Shown here one piece after another: positions 1 through 8,325 of a DNA stretch of 64,000 nucleotides. A model generated the notes under the pieces. The model was given only the letters and a program-made list of their open reading frames with translations, did no database searches and was not told the DNA's origin. This DNA comes from DSVZ01 sp964568145. Its GTDB lineage: Bacteria > Verrucomicrobiota > Verrucomicrobiia > Limisphaerales > J093. A program made the position numbers and the translations under genes. The stretch lies in assembly GCA_964568145.1 (NCBI GenBank), contig CAZMOZ010000002.1, positions 62,001 through 126,000 on the forward strand, in the 5' to 3' direction. Position 1 is the stretch's first letter, and every line of letters begins with the position of its first letter.

Positions 1-114
1 ATGCTCGCCGCGGGGCCGGGTTCGCGCATCCGCGTGCATGCGGAAGGCGCCGATGCCGCGCAGGCGGTGACGGAGATCGAGAACCTGGTGAAGTCGAAAT
101 TCAACGAGGACTAG
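1..114 (+). CDS. HPr-like phosphocarrier protein, C-terminal fragment
   Basis: The window opens inside a reading frame that gives a 37-residue tail ending KSKFNED and a TAG stop. The pattern of a Met-Leu followed by small residues, then RIRVHAEGADAAQAV and a final amphipathic helix, matches the last strand and helix of HPr (PTS phosphocarrier). The ATG at position 1 is an internal Met of that fold, so the gene starts outside the window and the phosphorylated His is not visible. The next gene begins 25 nt later on the same strand. The identification rests on a short stretch and is moderately secure. Confidence 0.6.
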   Translation: MLAAGPGSRIRVHAEGADAAQAVTEIENLVKSKFNED

Positions 115-139
115 CCGCCGCCGTCCCCGCCCGCCCCTC

Positions 140-427
140 ATGGCCGCCCCGCACCTCGACATCCGCTCCGTGGCCCACCTGGCGCGGCTGGAGTTGTCCG
201 CCGCGGAAATTGAGCGGTACGGCGCGCAGCTCGATGACATCCTGCGGTACTTCGAGCAGCTCCAACAGGTGGACGTGTCCGGCGTGGAACCCATGGCGCA
301 CGCCATGCCGCTGGTCAACGTGACGCGGCCGGACGCGGTCCAGCCTTCGATGCCCCACAGCGAGGCGCTGCGCAACGCCCCGGTCCGGGGCCACGACCTG
401 TTCGTCGTGCCCAAGATCGTCGAGTAG
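140..427 (+). CDS. gatC: Asp-tRNA(Asn)/Glu-tRNA(Gln) amidotransferase subunit C
   Basis: A 95-residue protein of the normal GatC length. It wraps around GatA and holds the GatCAB complex together; the complex amidates Glu-tRNA(Gln) and/or Asp-tRNA(Asn). Visible family features are an N-terminal VAHLARLEL segment, a central YFEQLQQVDVSGVEPMAH helix-turn, and the C-terminal VPKIVE that ends most GatC proteins. gatA follows after 9 nt on the same strand, the usual gatCA arrangement, so the two are probably co-transcribed. No gatB is present in the window. Confidence 0.95.
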   Translation: MAAPHLDIRSVAHLARLELSAAEIERYGAQLDDILRYFEQLQQVDVSGVEPMAHAMPLVNVTRPDAVQPSMPHSEALRNAPVRGHDLFVVPKIVE

Positions 428-436
428 CCGCCCACC

Positions 437-1909
437 ATGCTGCACCGGCTCACCCTGGCGGAACTCGCGGCCCAGCTTGCCGCCCGCGCCTGCTCCGCCC
501 GCGAAGCCGCCCAGGCCTGTCTGGACCAGATCCAACGCGTGGACGGGCGGGTGGGCGCGTTTCTGCACGTGGACGCAGCCGGGGCGCTGGACCGGGCGGA
601 CGCCGCGGACGCCGCGCTGCGGGCCGGCGGCACGCACGCCGCGCAGCCGTTGCTGGGCGTGCCGCTGGCGTTGAAGGACATCATCGCCACGCGCGACCAG
701 CCATTGACCTGCGGCTCGCGCATTCTGGAGAACTTTGTTTCGCCGTACGACGCCACCGTGGTGGAAAAGCTGCGCGCGGCCGGCGCGGTGCTGGTGGGCC
801 GGTTGAACCTCGACGAGTTCGCGATGGGCAGCTCGACCGAGAATTCCGCCTTCCAGCTCACGCGCAATCCGTGGGATCTCGAGCGCATCCCGGGCGGGTC
901 GTCCGGCGGCACGGCGGCGGCCGTGGCGGCGTGCGAGGTGCCGGCCGCGCTGGGCTCGGACACCGGCGGCTCGGTGCGCCAGCCGGCGGCGCATTGCGGC
1001 GTGGTGGGGCTCAAGCCCACGTACGGCCGCGTGTCCCGCTACGGGCTGGTGGCGTACGCGTCGTCGCTCGACCAGATCGGCTGCGTCACGCGCACCGTGG
1101 CCGACGCGGCGCGGCTGCTGGGAGTCATCGCCGGCCACGACCCGCGGGATTCAACCAGCGTGCCGGAGCCGGTGCCGGATTACCCGGCCGCGCTGGGCGG
1201 GGACTTGAAGGGACTTAAAATCGGTCTGCCGCGCGAGTACCGCGTCCCCGGCCTGCACCCCGAGGTGCAACAGGCGGTGGAGGCCGCGGTGAAGCAACTG
1301 GCCGCGCTGGGCGCCGAACCCGTGGAAATCTCCCTGCCCCACACCCAACACGCCGTGGCGGCCTACTACATCATCGCCCCGGCCGAGGCCAGCGCGAACC
1401 TGGCGCGCTTCGACGGCGTGCGCTACGGCCTGCGCGTGGACGGCGCGGACCCGATCGAGATGTACAAGCGCACCCGCGGGGCGGGCTTCGGCGCCGAGGT
1501 TAAGCGCCGCATCCTCCTGGGCACCTACGTGCTCAGCAGCGGCTACTACGACGCGTACTATTTGCGCGCGCAAAAAGTCCGCACGCTGATCCGCCGGGAT
1601 TTCCTGCAAGCCTTCGAGCGGGTGGACGCGATCGTCACGCCCACCACGCCCGGCCCGGCCTTCAAGCTCGGCGAGAAGGCCAGCGACCCGCTGCAGATGT
1701 ATCTGGAGGACATCTTCACCCTGTCCTGCAACCTGGCGGGCCTGTGCGGCGTCAGCGTGCCGTGCGGCTTCACGCGGTCGCCGCGGCTGCCCATCGGCCT
1801 GCAACTGCTGGGCAAACCATTCGGCGAGGCCGGCCTGTTGCGCATCGCCCACGCTTACGAACAGGCCACCACGTGGCATCGCGAGCCACCGCCGCTGGTC
1901 CGGGACTGA
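437..1909 (+). CDS. gatA: Asp-tRNA(Asn)/Glu-tRNA(Gln) amidotransferase subunit A
   Basis: A 490-residue amidase-signature enzyme, full length for GatA. It releases ammonia from glutamine for transfer to mischarged tRNA through GatB. The Ser-cisSer-Lys triad is readable: the Lys in VPLALKDII, the first Ser in GSDTGGSVRQPA, and the glycine/serine-rich PGGSSGGTAAAV loop. The C-terminal half keeps GYYDAYYLRAQKVRTLI and the TPTTPGPAF segment typical of GatA rather than of other amidases. It follows gatC in an apparent operon, with a HAD phosphatase gene 24 nt downstream. Confidence 0.96.
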   Translation: MLHRLTLAELAAQLAARACSAREAAQACLDQIQRVDGRVGAFLHVDAAGALDRADAADAALRAGGTHAAQPLLGVPLALKDIIATRDQPLTCGSRILENFVSPYDATVVEKLRAAGAVLVGRLNLDEFAMGSSTENSAFQLTRNPWDLERIPGGSSGGTAAAVAACEVPAALGSDTGGSVRQPAAHCGVVGLKPTYGRVSRYGLVAYASSLDQIGCVTRTVADAARLLGVIAGHDPRDSTSVPEPVPDYPAALGGDLKGLKIGLPREYRVPGLHPEVQQAVEAAVKQLAALGAEPVEISLPHTQHAVAAYYIIAPAEASANLARFDGVRYGLRVDGADPIEMYKRTRGAGFGAEVKRRILLGTYVLSSGYYDAYYLRAQKVRTLIRRDFLQAFERVDAIVTPTTPGPAFKLGEKASDPLQMYLEDIFTLSCNLAGLCGVSVPCGFTRSPRLPIGLQLLGKPFGEAGLLRIAHAYEQATTWHREPPPLVRD

Positions 1910-1933
1910 AGCCGGGACCCGGCGGCTTTTCAC

Positions 1934-2617
1934 ATGGTCAAACTGGTCTTGTTCGACATTGACGGCACCCTCATCCGCACCGGCGGGGCGGGGGTGCGCG
2001 CGTTTGAGCGGACGGGCGCGATGGAGTTTCACATCCATGATGGCATGCGCCAGATGAGCTTCGCAGGCCGGACCGACACCTCGCTGGTGCGGGAATTCTT
2101 TGGCCGGCACGGCATCCCGGCGACGCCCGTCAACTTCCAACGCTTCTTCGAGCGGTACGTCTTTTTGCTGGATCACCTGCTGCCGCAGCATCGCGGCGCG
2201 GTGTGTCCCGGCGTGGCCCGGTTGCTGGCCGGCCTGCGGGCTTTGCCGCACCCGCCGCTGCTCGGCTTGCAGACCGGCAACATCCGCCTGGGCGCCGAGA
2301 TCAAGCTGAGGCATTACGGGCTTTGGGGGCATTTCGAGGTTGGCGGCTTTGGCGACGATCACGAAGACCGCCGCGAGCTGACGCGCATCGCGGTGCAACG
2401 CGCCGGCCGGCGGCTGCGCATCCGGCTCGCGCCGGGGGAAATCATCGTGGTGGGCGACACGCCGCACGACATTGATTGCGCGCATGCGGTGGGCGCGCGG
2501 GCGTTGGCGGTGGCCACCGGCGGCGCCACCCGCGAGCAACTAGCCGTTCGGAAGCCGGAATGGCTGGTGGATGACCTGACCCAGTTCGGCGTCGCGGACC
2601 TGGCCGGGCGCGGCTGA
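1934..2617 (+). CDS. HAD-superfamily hydrolase (phosphoglycolate-phosphatase-like)
   Basis: A 227-residue cytosolic phosphatase-like protein. HAD motif I is LFDIDGTLI near residue 7 with the nucleophile and acid/base Asp pair. Motif II is LQTGN in the middle, where a Gln-Thr replaces the more usual Thr/Ser-Asn. Motif IV is VGDTPHDIDCA near residue 170. A helical cap lies between motifs I and II, as in subfamily IA enzymes. The likely reaction is hydrolysis of a small phosphate ester; the substrate cannot be told. It is 24 nt after gatA and may be transcribed with it. Confidence 0.85.
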   Translation: MVKLVLFDIDGTLIRTGGAGVRAFERTGAMEFHIHDGMRQMSFAGRTDTSLVREFFGRHGIPATPVNFQRFFERYVFLLDHLLPQHRGAVCPGVARLLAGLRALPHPPLLGLQTGNIRLGAEIKLRHYGLWGHFEVGGFGDDHEDRRELTRIAVQRAGRRLRIRLAPGEIIVVGDTPHDIDCAHAVGARALAVATGGATREQLAVRKPEWLVDDLTQFGVADLAGRG

Positions 2618-2630
2618 AGGCCGCCGGCGG

Positions 2631-2861
2631 TCAGTGCCGGTGCGCGCCCCCGCCGCCACAGCGGCAGCAGGACGACGGGTTGCCGGCGCAGGCGGGTTCG
2701 GCCACGGTGCTGTCGCCGCCGCTGGAGGCGAACACCGAGAGTTTTTTCCGCAACCTCGTCGAGCCGCAATGCGGGCAGCGCGTGCCCTCCCAGTGCGTGG
2801 TGCGGACCAGCACCTCGCTGTCACGTTCGCAAGCGGCGCAGTGAAACTCGTAGATCGGCAT
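2631..2861 (-). CDS. FmdB-family zinc-ribbon protein
   Basis: A 76-residue protein starting MPIYEFHCAACERDSEVLV and carrying CPHCGS about 15 residues later, so CxxC...CxxC forms the single zinc ribbon typical of the FmdB/CxxC regulatory-protein family. After the ribbon a Ser/Gly/Cys-rich tail has a further Cys-Cys-x-Cys cluster and a His-rich end. The function of the family is poorly known. It converges with the HAD gene, 13 nt away. Confidence 0.8.
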   Translation of the reverse strand: MPIYEFHCAACERDSEVLVRTTHWEGTRCPHCGSTRLRKKLSVFASSGGDSTVAEPACAGNPSSCCRCGGGGAHRH

Positions 2862-2958
2862 GGCCCAAGGGTAGCCGCGCCACGCCCGCGCTCAAGCCCC
2901 GGCCGCCGGCGCTTTTCCTCGCCGCTGGCGACCCCGCCGGCTAGCGTGCCGCCGGTTT

Positions 2959-3726
2959 ATGGCAAAACTGCTGGCCGCTTTCCTGCAACCCATCGCCGCC
3001 TTGTGGCTGGTGTTGATCCTGGCGGCGTTGTGGGAACTGCGCCGGCGCCGCTGGCGGTCGGCCACGAGCGCGGCCGTGCTCGCCGCCGGCCTGTACGTCA
3101 TCGGCGGCACGCCGCTGCCGGCGACCCTGCTGGCTTCGCTGGAACGGCCTTACGCCAATGTGCAACTCCCGGCCCTGCCGGCGGGCGACGCGGTGGTGAT
3201 GCTCGGCGGCATGCTCACGCCTTCAAGACAGGACGTGTTCGGGTTTCAAGTTGACGGCGCCGCCGACCGCGTGATCACCGCCATCGAAGCGACGCGCCAG
3301 CAAAAAGGCCGCACGCTGGTCCTGGGCGGCGGCGTGAACCCCCATGTGCCCAACCCCGGCGAAGGAGAGTTGCTGCGCCGCTGGATTGTCGCCTGGAACG
3401 CCACGCCGGTGCCAGTGCAGGTGCTGGGGCTGTGCCGGGACACGCGCGACGAAGCCGAGCGCGCCCGGAAGCTGGCAGAGGCCCAGGGCTGGCGGCGGAT
3501 TGTGCTGGTGACCTCGGCCTCCCACATGCGTCGCGCCGAAGGCACGTTCCGCCGGCTGGGTTTCGAGGTGGTTTGTCTGCCGTGCGATTTCGAGGGAATG
3601 ACGGCACTGGAAAACCGGCGGCAGTTTCTCTCCTGGGCGCCGGGCCTTCGCGGGTTCGAGCAACTGGAACGGTACCTCCGCGAAGTGGTTGGCTGCTGGG
3701 TGTACCGCTGGCGGGGCTGGCTGTGA
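2959..3726 (+). CDS. YdcF-like (DUF218) membrane-anchored protein
   Basis: A 255-residue protein with two N-terminal hydrophobic helices (about residues 8-25 and 37-53) followed by a soluble DUF218 domain. Domain landmarks are DAVVMLGGML, the central TLVLGGG, the LGLCRDTRDEAERARKL helix and VTSASHMRRAEGTFRRLGF, which is the classic DUF218 HxxRa-type motif. In Escherichia coli this family includes SanA, YdcF and ElyC, linked to envelope maintenance, and it probably acts at the periplasmic face of the inner membrane. Exact activity is unknown. Confidence 0.85.
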   Translation: MAKLLAAFLQPIAALWLVLILAALWELRRRRWRSATSAAVLAAGLYVIGGTPLPATLLASLERPYANVQLPALPAGDAVVMLGGMLTPSRQDVFGFQVDGAADRVITAIEATRQQKGRTLVLGGGVNPHVPNPGEGELLRRWIVAWNATPVPVQVLGLCRDTRDEAERARKLAEAQGWRRIVLVTSASHMRRAEGTFRRLGFEVVCLPCDFEGMTALENRRQFLSWAPGLRGFEQLERYLREVVGCWVYRWRGWL

Positions 3727-3745
3727 AGCGTGCGACAGTGGCCGC

Positions 3746-4007
3746 CGGCCGGAGCCTTGTTCGTAACCATGCTCTTGCTCATAATCTCTGGCGGTGCAGG
3801 GCGCTTGACCTGTCCCTTGCTTGGCTGACTGTGGGGCAGGATTCCTGTCGAGCTGTGGCTTCTCGTAGCCGCAGTCGTCAGACGGTGGGTGGCTGCGGGC
3901 GGATTGCCCGCGCCACTACCTTCCCGCACGGACACTAGAATCCGAAGCGCAACTGCCGACCGGCGCTTTGCTCCTAATCGTGCTCTTGCACGTAATCGCC
4001 GGCGGTG
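3746..4007. repeat. Pair of ~51-bp direct repeats in a 317-bp intergenic gap
   Basis: Two imperfect direct copies lie at 3746-3797 and 3957-4007. Both run from a CCGG-rich start through a TGCTCTTGC core to AATC and GGCGGTG, with about three quarters of the bases shared. The rest of the gap from 3727 to 4043 shows no coding potential or obvious terminator. The copies sit between a rightward gene and a leftward one, so they are in a convergent intergenic region. Confidence 0.6.
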
Positions 4008-4043
4008 ACTGGCTTGCCGCCACCGCTTGTCCGCGCCACAAAG

Positions 4044-5945
4044 TCACGGCGCCGTCGCCGCCGGCGGCCTGGCCCGGGCCGCTTCTTCGGCCAGGCGCTG
4101 GTTGACCACGTTGAGGTAATTGTGCGCCAGCCAGTTCGAGTACCACTTGATGGCGATGGAGCGTTCAAGCCAGCGTTTGGCCTCGGCCCAGTTGCCAATC
4201 TGAAGTTCGTGCCAGCCGCGCAGCAGCGCCACGTAATGGTTGTTCGGATCCAGGGCGACCACGCGGTCGAACAACCGCCCCGCTTCGCCGTGCCGTCCCA
4301 GCCAGTCGAGGGTCATGGCTCCGCGCAGCATGGCGAAGGTATCCCGCGGATTGAGCTTCATGGTCTGATCGAACCACTTGAGCGCCGTTTCCGCCGCGGC
4401 CTGCCAGCTCGGACCGCCTTCCCAGCTTGCCCGGCGCCAGGCTTCGCCCAGGCGGGCGGCGAGTTCGGCGTTGCGGGGCTCGATTCGCGCCGCGGCTTCG
4501 AGCGCGGCGATCTGCTCCTCGAAGCTCGCGGCTTTGTCAGAGCGCGCCATCCAGCGGGCTTCCTGCCAGCGTTGGACGGCCTGTTGCCCGAACCACGCGG
4601 CGCTGGCCAGCGCCAGCACGCTGAGCAATAGGCGGCCCGCCAGGCCGGGGTTCAGCCAGTAGCGGTTCGAGGTGAAGCGCAGGTGGCTGGTGAGGATGGC
4701 CGCCAGCAGGACCGCAAGCATGGCGTTGGCGGGGATTTGCAGGTTGAAATCCACAAACGAATGCAACGCAATCGCCAGCAGGCCGGTGCCCGTGCCCAGC
4801 ACCAAGGCGGCACGGTCGCTGGGCTTGGCCGTCAAGCCGTCGCCTTCGCGGCGCACATAACGCCAGGCGCGCAGCCCGCCCAGCACCAGGCAAACGACAC
4901 CACCGCCGACCAGACCGAAGCCCAACAAGCCCCAGTCGGCCAGGACGTTCAGGTAATCGTTGTGGACCCAGTACGGGCGGGTTTGGAGCGTCTCCGGGCG
5001 GTATTCCGGGAAGCGAACGTCAAAGTGTGCCGGGCCGACCCCCAACCACGGCGAATCCAGCCACATCCGGGCGGCTGAGGCCCACAAATCCGGGCGGCCC
5101 CAGATGCTTTGAAGCTGCCCCGGCACCAGCGCCAGGCGGAAGCGTTTCTGGATGTCCTCGCCTTTGTAGGCAATGACGCCGCCCAAGACGGCCAGCCCAA
5201 GCATGCCCAGCAGGACAACCTTGCGGTACCCCCGGTACTTCAGCACCAGCACCCCGGCCATGAACACCAGCGCCAGGCCGCCCGCCAGGTAGCCGCCGCG
5301 GGAAATCGAAACGCACAGCCCGACAAATGTCATCAAGGCTGCGTACGCGCTGAAGATGCGCGCCAGCGCCCGCCGCCGGCTGAGCACCAAGATGGCCAGC
5401 GCCACCGGTAGCAGCATTTCCAAGTAGCCGGCCAGGTGGTTGGGACAAATGAAGGTGCCGGAGCCACGACCCTTGAAAGCGGTCGGCCGGATGAAGCCGA
5501 AGACCTGGTTGCTTCCGGTGATGAACTGGTACAAAGCGTACAACGACAATGCCGTGGCCACGGCGAGGGTCACCGCCACCAAAATTTGGATGCTCTCCTG
5601 GCGGTGCAGGTTGTTGATCACCAAGAATAAAAACCAGCCGTACAATAGAAGCCGGCTCAGTTCCAGCCGCGCCACGTACTCGACATCCGCGAACCGGTAC
5701 CAAACCAGGGCGTACAGCAGGAACGCCACCACGAACCAGCAGACGGGAGACCAGTGCAGGTGGTACGACCGCGCGATCCACAGCCGTGCCACCCACAAGA
5801 TCAGCCCGGCGGCCAGGAGCACTTGGAGGCCGGCAAATTCCTGCGGACGCACCCCGCCCAGCGCGGCCGGTCCGAAGACCAGCGCGACGGCCACCACCCC
5901 CAGAATGCCCAGTTCGAGCCACCGATCGAGGCGTTCGCGATCCAT
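4044..5945 (-). CDS. O-antigen ligase-like membrane protein with C-terminal TPRs
   Basis: A 633-residue protein if started at the ATG at 5945 (MDRERLDRWLELG), which directly precedes the first membrane helix; a longer frame adds 54 unconvincing residues. About ten to twelve hydrophobic helices follow. A large periplasmic loop contains WLGVGPAHFDVRFPEYR and VHNDYLNVLADWGLLGFGLV, the signature of the Wzy_C/WaaL family that joins or polymerises surface polysaccharide. From about residue 500 the chain is soluble, with TPR-like helices (NAELAARLGEAW, LDPNNHYVALLRGW). The likely role is surface-polysaccharide ligation at the inner membrane. No other glycan genes are adjacent. Confidence 0.85.
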   Translation of the reverse strand: MDRERLDRWLELGILGVVAVALVFGPAALGGVRPQEFAGLQVLLAAGLILWVARLWIARSYHLHWSPVCWFVVAFLLYALVWYRFADVEYVARLELSRLLLYGWFLFLVINNLHRQESIQILVAVTLAVATALSLYALYQFITGSNQVFGFIRPTAFKGRGSGTFICPNHLAGYLEMLLPVALAILVLSRRRALARIFSAYAALMTFVGLCVSISRGGYLAGGLALVFMAGVLVLKYRGYRKVVLLGMLGLAVLGGVIAYKGEDIQKRFRLALVPGQLQSIWGRPDLWASAARMWLDSPWLGVGPAHFDVRFPEYRPETLQTRPYWVHNDYLNVLADWGLLGFGLVGGGVVCLVLGGLRAWRYVRREGDGLTAKPSDRAALVLGTGTGLLAIALHSFVDFNLQIPANAMLAVLLAAILTSHLRFTSNRYWLNPGLAGRLLLSVLALASAAWFGQQAVQRWQEARWMARSDKAASFEEQIAALEAAARIEPRNAELAARLGEAWRRASWEGGPSWQAAAETALKWFDQTMKLNPRDTFAMLRGAMTLDWLGRHGEAGRLFDRVVALDPNNHYVALLRGWHELQIGNWAEAKRWLERSIAIKWYSNWLAHNYLNVVNQRLAEEAARARPPAATAP

Positions 5946-6141
5946 GTGCGCCACACTCTCGCAACCTCCGCCACGCGGGTCACGCGAATTTCCGTGGCAC
6001 TGGCCGGCGCCGCACCAGCCATTCGCCCCGCCTGGTGCCGCAAGATCCTTTTTCAAAACGGGTTGTGCCGGGGTCGGATCCGGAGAGGAAGGCCGGCGTT
6101 CTGGCATTGCAACTGCTTAGTAAATCAAGCATGAAAAGTCG

Positions 6142-6169
6142 TTGACACTCGGGACTGAAAATCTAGAGT
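6142..6169 (+). promoter_or_regulatory. Sigma-70-type promoter for the pseudopilin gene
   Basis: TTGACA at 6142-6147 matches the -35 consensus exactly. After a 16-nt spacer comes TAGAGT at 6164-6169. The chosen ATG at 6206 lies about 30 nt downstream. Confidence 0.5.
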
Positions 6170-6205
6170 GCCGTGAGCCGTAACCCTAAAATACAGTCGA
6201 ACCCT

Positions 6206-6982
6206 ATGAGCCGAATCTTCCGGAAACACAAAATTGGGGCGTTCACGCTGATCGAGCTGTTGGTCGTGATCGCCATCATCGCCATCTTGGCCGGCATGCT
6301 CCTGCCCGCGCTGGCCAAGGCCAAGGCCAAGGCGCAGAAAATCAATTGCGCCAACAACCTCAAACAGGTGGGTCTGTCCTTCCGCCAGTTCGCCACGGAC
6401 CAGCAGGACCGCTTCCCGCAGAGCCTCAGCACCAATGAAGGCGGCTGCAGCGAGTACGTCACGATGGCCAACGGGCAGGGCGAGCCGCGCAACACGTACT
6501 GGATCTACGTGACCATGTCCAATGAACTGGCCACGCCCAAGACCGTGGTCTGCCCGGCGGACAGCGGCCGCACCGCCATGAGCAACTTCTTCGGAGTCAT
6601 CGCCAACAACGGCAATGTCGCCCAAGGACGCGGCAACGCCTCGGTGAGCTACTTCGTGAACTTGGACGCCGATGAAACCCGCCCGCAAGGCATGCTCGCC
6701 GGCGACCGCAACATGTCCACGGTGTCGAATGCGACCACCGCCACCGCGTATGACGCCTTCTTCAGCAAGCAGGTCCAACTGGATCCCAAGCTGATTGCCA
6801 ACAAGGCCAACGCCCAGTACTACCTGAACTTCCACAACACGGTCCATCAAAACCAGGGCAACGTGTGCCTCGCGGATGGCAGCGTGCAGCCGGTGACCGG
6901 CGCCCGCGTGCGCGAACAGGTCATCAACTCCCAGGACGTGCATCGGTTGATCTTCCCGCACGTTCCGGGCAAGAACAACTAA
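6206..6982 (+). CDS. Type II secretion/type IV pilin-like protein (verrucomicrobial pseudopilin)
   Basis: A 258-residue protein when started at the ATG at 6206; a GTG at 6173 would add 11 residues. A short basic leader (MSRIFRKHKIG) precedes FTLIELLVVIAIIAILAGML with Glu at +5 of the mature protein, then AKAKAKAQ and the NNLKQVG segment seen in most such proteins of this phylum. The residue before the cleavage site is Ala (GA|F) rather than Gly. The C-terminal body contains PADSGR and NVCLADGSVQ, matching the G-X-X-FADGHV-type ending. It is a secreted or surface-assembled prepilin; the specific partner is unknown. It stands alone, with its own promoter and a strong terminator. Confidence 0.9.
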   Translation: MSRIFRKHKIGAFTLIELLVVIAIIAILAGMLLPALAKAKAKAQKINCANNLKQVGLSFRQFATDQQDRFPQSLSTNEGGCSEYVTMANGQGEPRNTYWIYVTMSNELATPKTVVCPADSGRTAMSNFFGVIANNGNVAQGRGNASVSYFVNLDADETRPQGMLAGDRNMSTVSNATTATAYDAFFSKQVQLDPKLIANKANAQYYLNFHNTVHQNQGNVCLADGSVQPVTGARVREQVINSQDVHRLIFPHVPGKNN

Positions 6983-7004
6983 GCCCTTCCGTTTTTGGGT
7001 TACC

Positions 7005-7029
7005 AAGGCACCCGCAAGGGTGCCTTTTT
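7005..7029 (+). terminator. Rho-independent terminator after the pseudopilin gene
   Basis: A 9-bp perfect stem (AAGGCACCC/GGGTGCCTT) with a 4-nt GCAA loop, followed by a run of T, starts 22 nt after the stop codon. Confidence 0.85.
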
Positions 7030-7045
7030 GTTTTCCGGGGGGCTT

Positions 7046-7116
7046 TTCAATCCGAAAACCGAAGTGGCTCGTAGCGCCGCATTCCCATCCGGCTCAACTT
7101 CGGCTTGCGGGTTCAA
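7046..7116. repeat. Dispersed palindromic element, copy 1
   Basis: Left arm TTCAATCCGAAAACCGAAG (7046-7064) is the imperfect reverse complement of the right arm ending CGGCTTGCGGGTTCAA at 7116. The centre includes a GCGCCGC and an ATCCGG block. Related copies are at 9470-9516 (inverted, partial) and 38004-38074. It lies in the 6983-7441 gap; from 7120 to 7441 nothing else recognisable is present. Confidence 0.65.
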
Positions 7117-7441
7117 GGAACTCCACGGTGGCCGGGCTGAATGTTGGGTGTCCCGGGGGCTGTCCGAAAAGCAGTCGAGGGGCGGAACAGGCCCCTGGCC
7201 TGTGGCGGCAGGTTATCACCGCGAACGGGCGGGAAGCCCGCTCCACCCGCCTTTTCGGACCGGCCATCGTCCAAAAGGGTGATACCGGCTTCGACAGCTT
7301 TCGCCTACAGTTCGTTTCGACGGGAACCCGGACGATCCGGGAAAGGGCTTGCGAAAGCGCCAGAACGCACGATTGCGGCGGCAGACGCCAGGGAGGGGTC
7401 AAGCGGTAGCCGGGGTGAACCACATCCCCCCCACGCGCAGT

Positions 7442-8239
7442 TCAACAATCGCCTTCCAAAGACCGCTCGTAAGCCTTGTTGACCCGGCAACGGGCACCCA
7501 GCACCTCGCGGAGCGGATCCGAATCCGGCGCGCAGAATCCCAGATGCGAGTGGCGTCGCCAGCCTTCAGCAAAACGAAAACGCCGCGACATCCGTCCGAC
7601 CTCCCGCGCCATTTCGTCCATGGCATCCAGGTACGAGTCCATGCCTTGGGTGGCGTCCAACCAGTCTTTCTGGCTGCGATGGCAGGCCAGCGCAACGCGT
7701 TTGGTGGCTTGCACGTCGGTTGTGTCCACAAACAGACCGGCCGGCACCCGGCGCCCCAGTCCGTCCCGCAAACCATGCGGCAGGGCGTGGTACACCGTGC
7801 AGTCGCCGCTGATGGCCCGGCGCGACGGCGCGCTGAGGTAATTGGGCATGCCCCGCACAAACGCCGCCGTGACCGCCACCCGGCAGGCGTTCATGTGGTC
7901 TTCCATGTAGTCCTGCGGCGAATGCGTGAGCACCACACGCGGCCGGACCGCGCGGACCACGGCCGTCACCCGGCGCAGCAGGCGGTCTTCGTAAAAGATT
8001 TCCGCGTCGTCCACGAAGGCCGGATGCCAGTGGGCACCCAGCACGCGCGCGGCTGCGCGGGCTTCGGCACGGCGGAGGCGACGGGTCGCTGCAGCCCGGT
8101 GCACGCGGCTGCCGCAGTTGCCGGTGGCGAGGTTCAGGTAATGCGCTTCCCAGCCGGCCGCCCGCAGCAATAGCAACGTCCCGGCCATGAGAAACTCGAT
8201 GTCATCCGGATGCGCGGCGATGGCCAGGACGGCGGGCAT
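7442..8239 (-). CDS. PIG-L family N-acetylglucosaminyl deacetylase-like protein
   Basis: A 265-residue zinc-dependent deacetylase of the LmbE/PIG-L family. The metal-binding AHPDDIEFLMAGTL is at residues 9-22, where His and the Asp pair bind zinc and act as base. The downstream His-x-x-Asp-His site is YMEDHMNACRVAV near residue 112. LTHSPQDY completes the pocket. Family members remove acetyl groups from GlcNAc-containing small molecules or lipids; the substrate here is not evident. argF lies 86 nt upstream on the same strand. Confidence 0.88.
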   Translation of the reverse strand: MPAVLAIAAHPDDIEFLMAGTLLLLRAAGWEAHYLNLATGNCGSRVHRAAATRRLRRAEARAAARVLGAHWHPAFVDDAEIFYEDRLLRRVTAVVRAVRPRVVLTHSPQDYMEDHMNACRVAVTAAFVRGMPNYLSAPSRRAISGDCTVYHALPHGLRDGLGRRVPAGLFVDTTDVQATKRVALACHRSQKDWLDATQGMDSYLDAMDEMAREVGRMSRRFRFAEGWRRHSHLGFCAPDSDPLREVLGARCRVNKAYERSLEGDC

Positions 8240-8325
8240 GGTCGGGGAACAGGTTGGGGGAGGAGTGTCGAGGGGGGAATTGGTTTCGGCGCGGGCCGGC
8301 GGCGCGGGGCCGCCGACCGGCGGGC

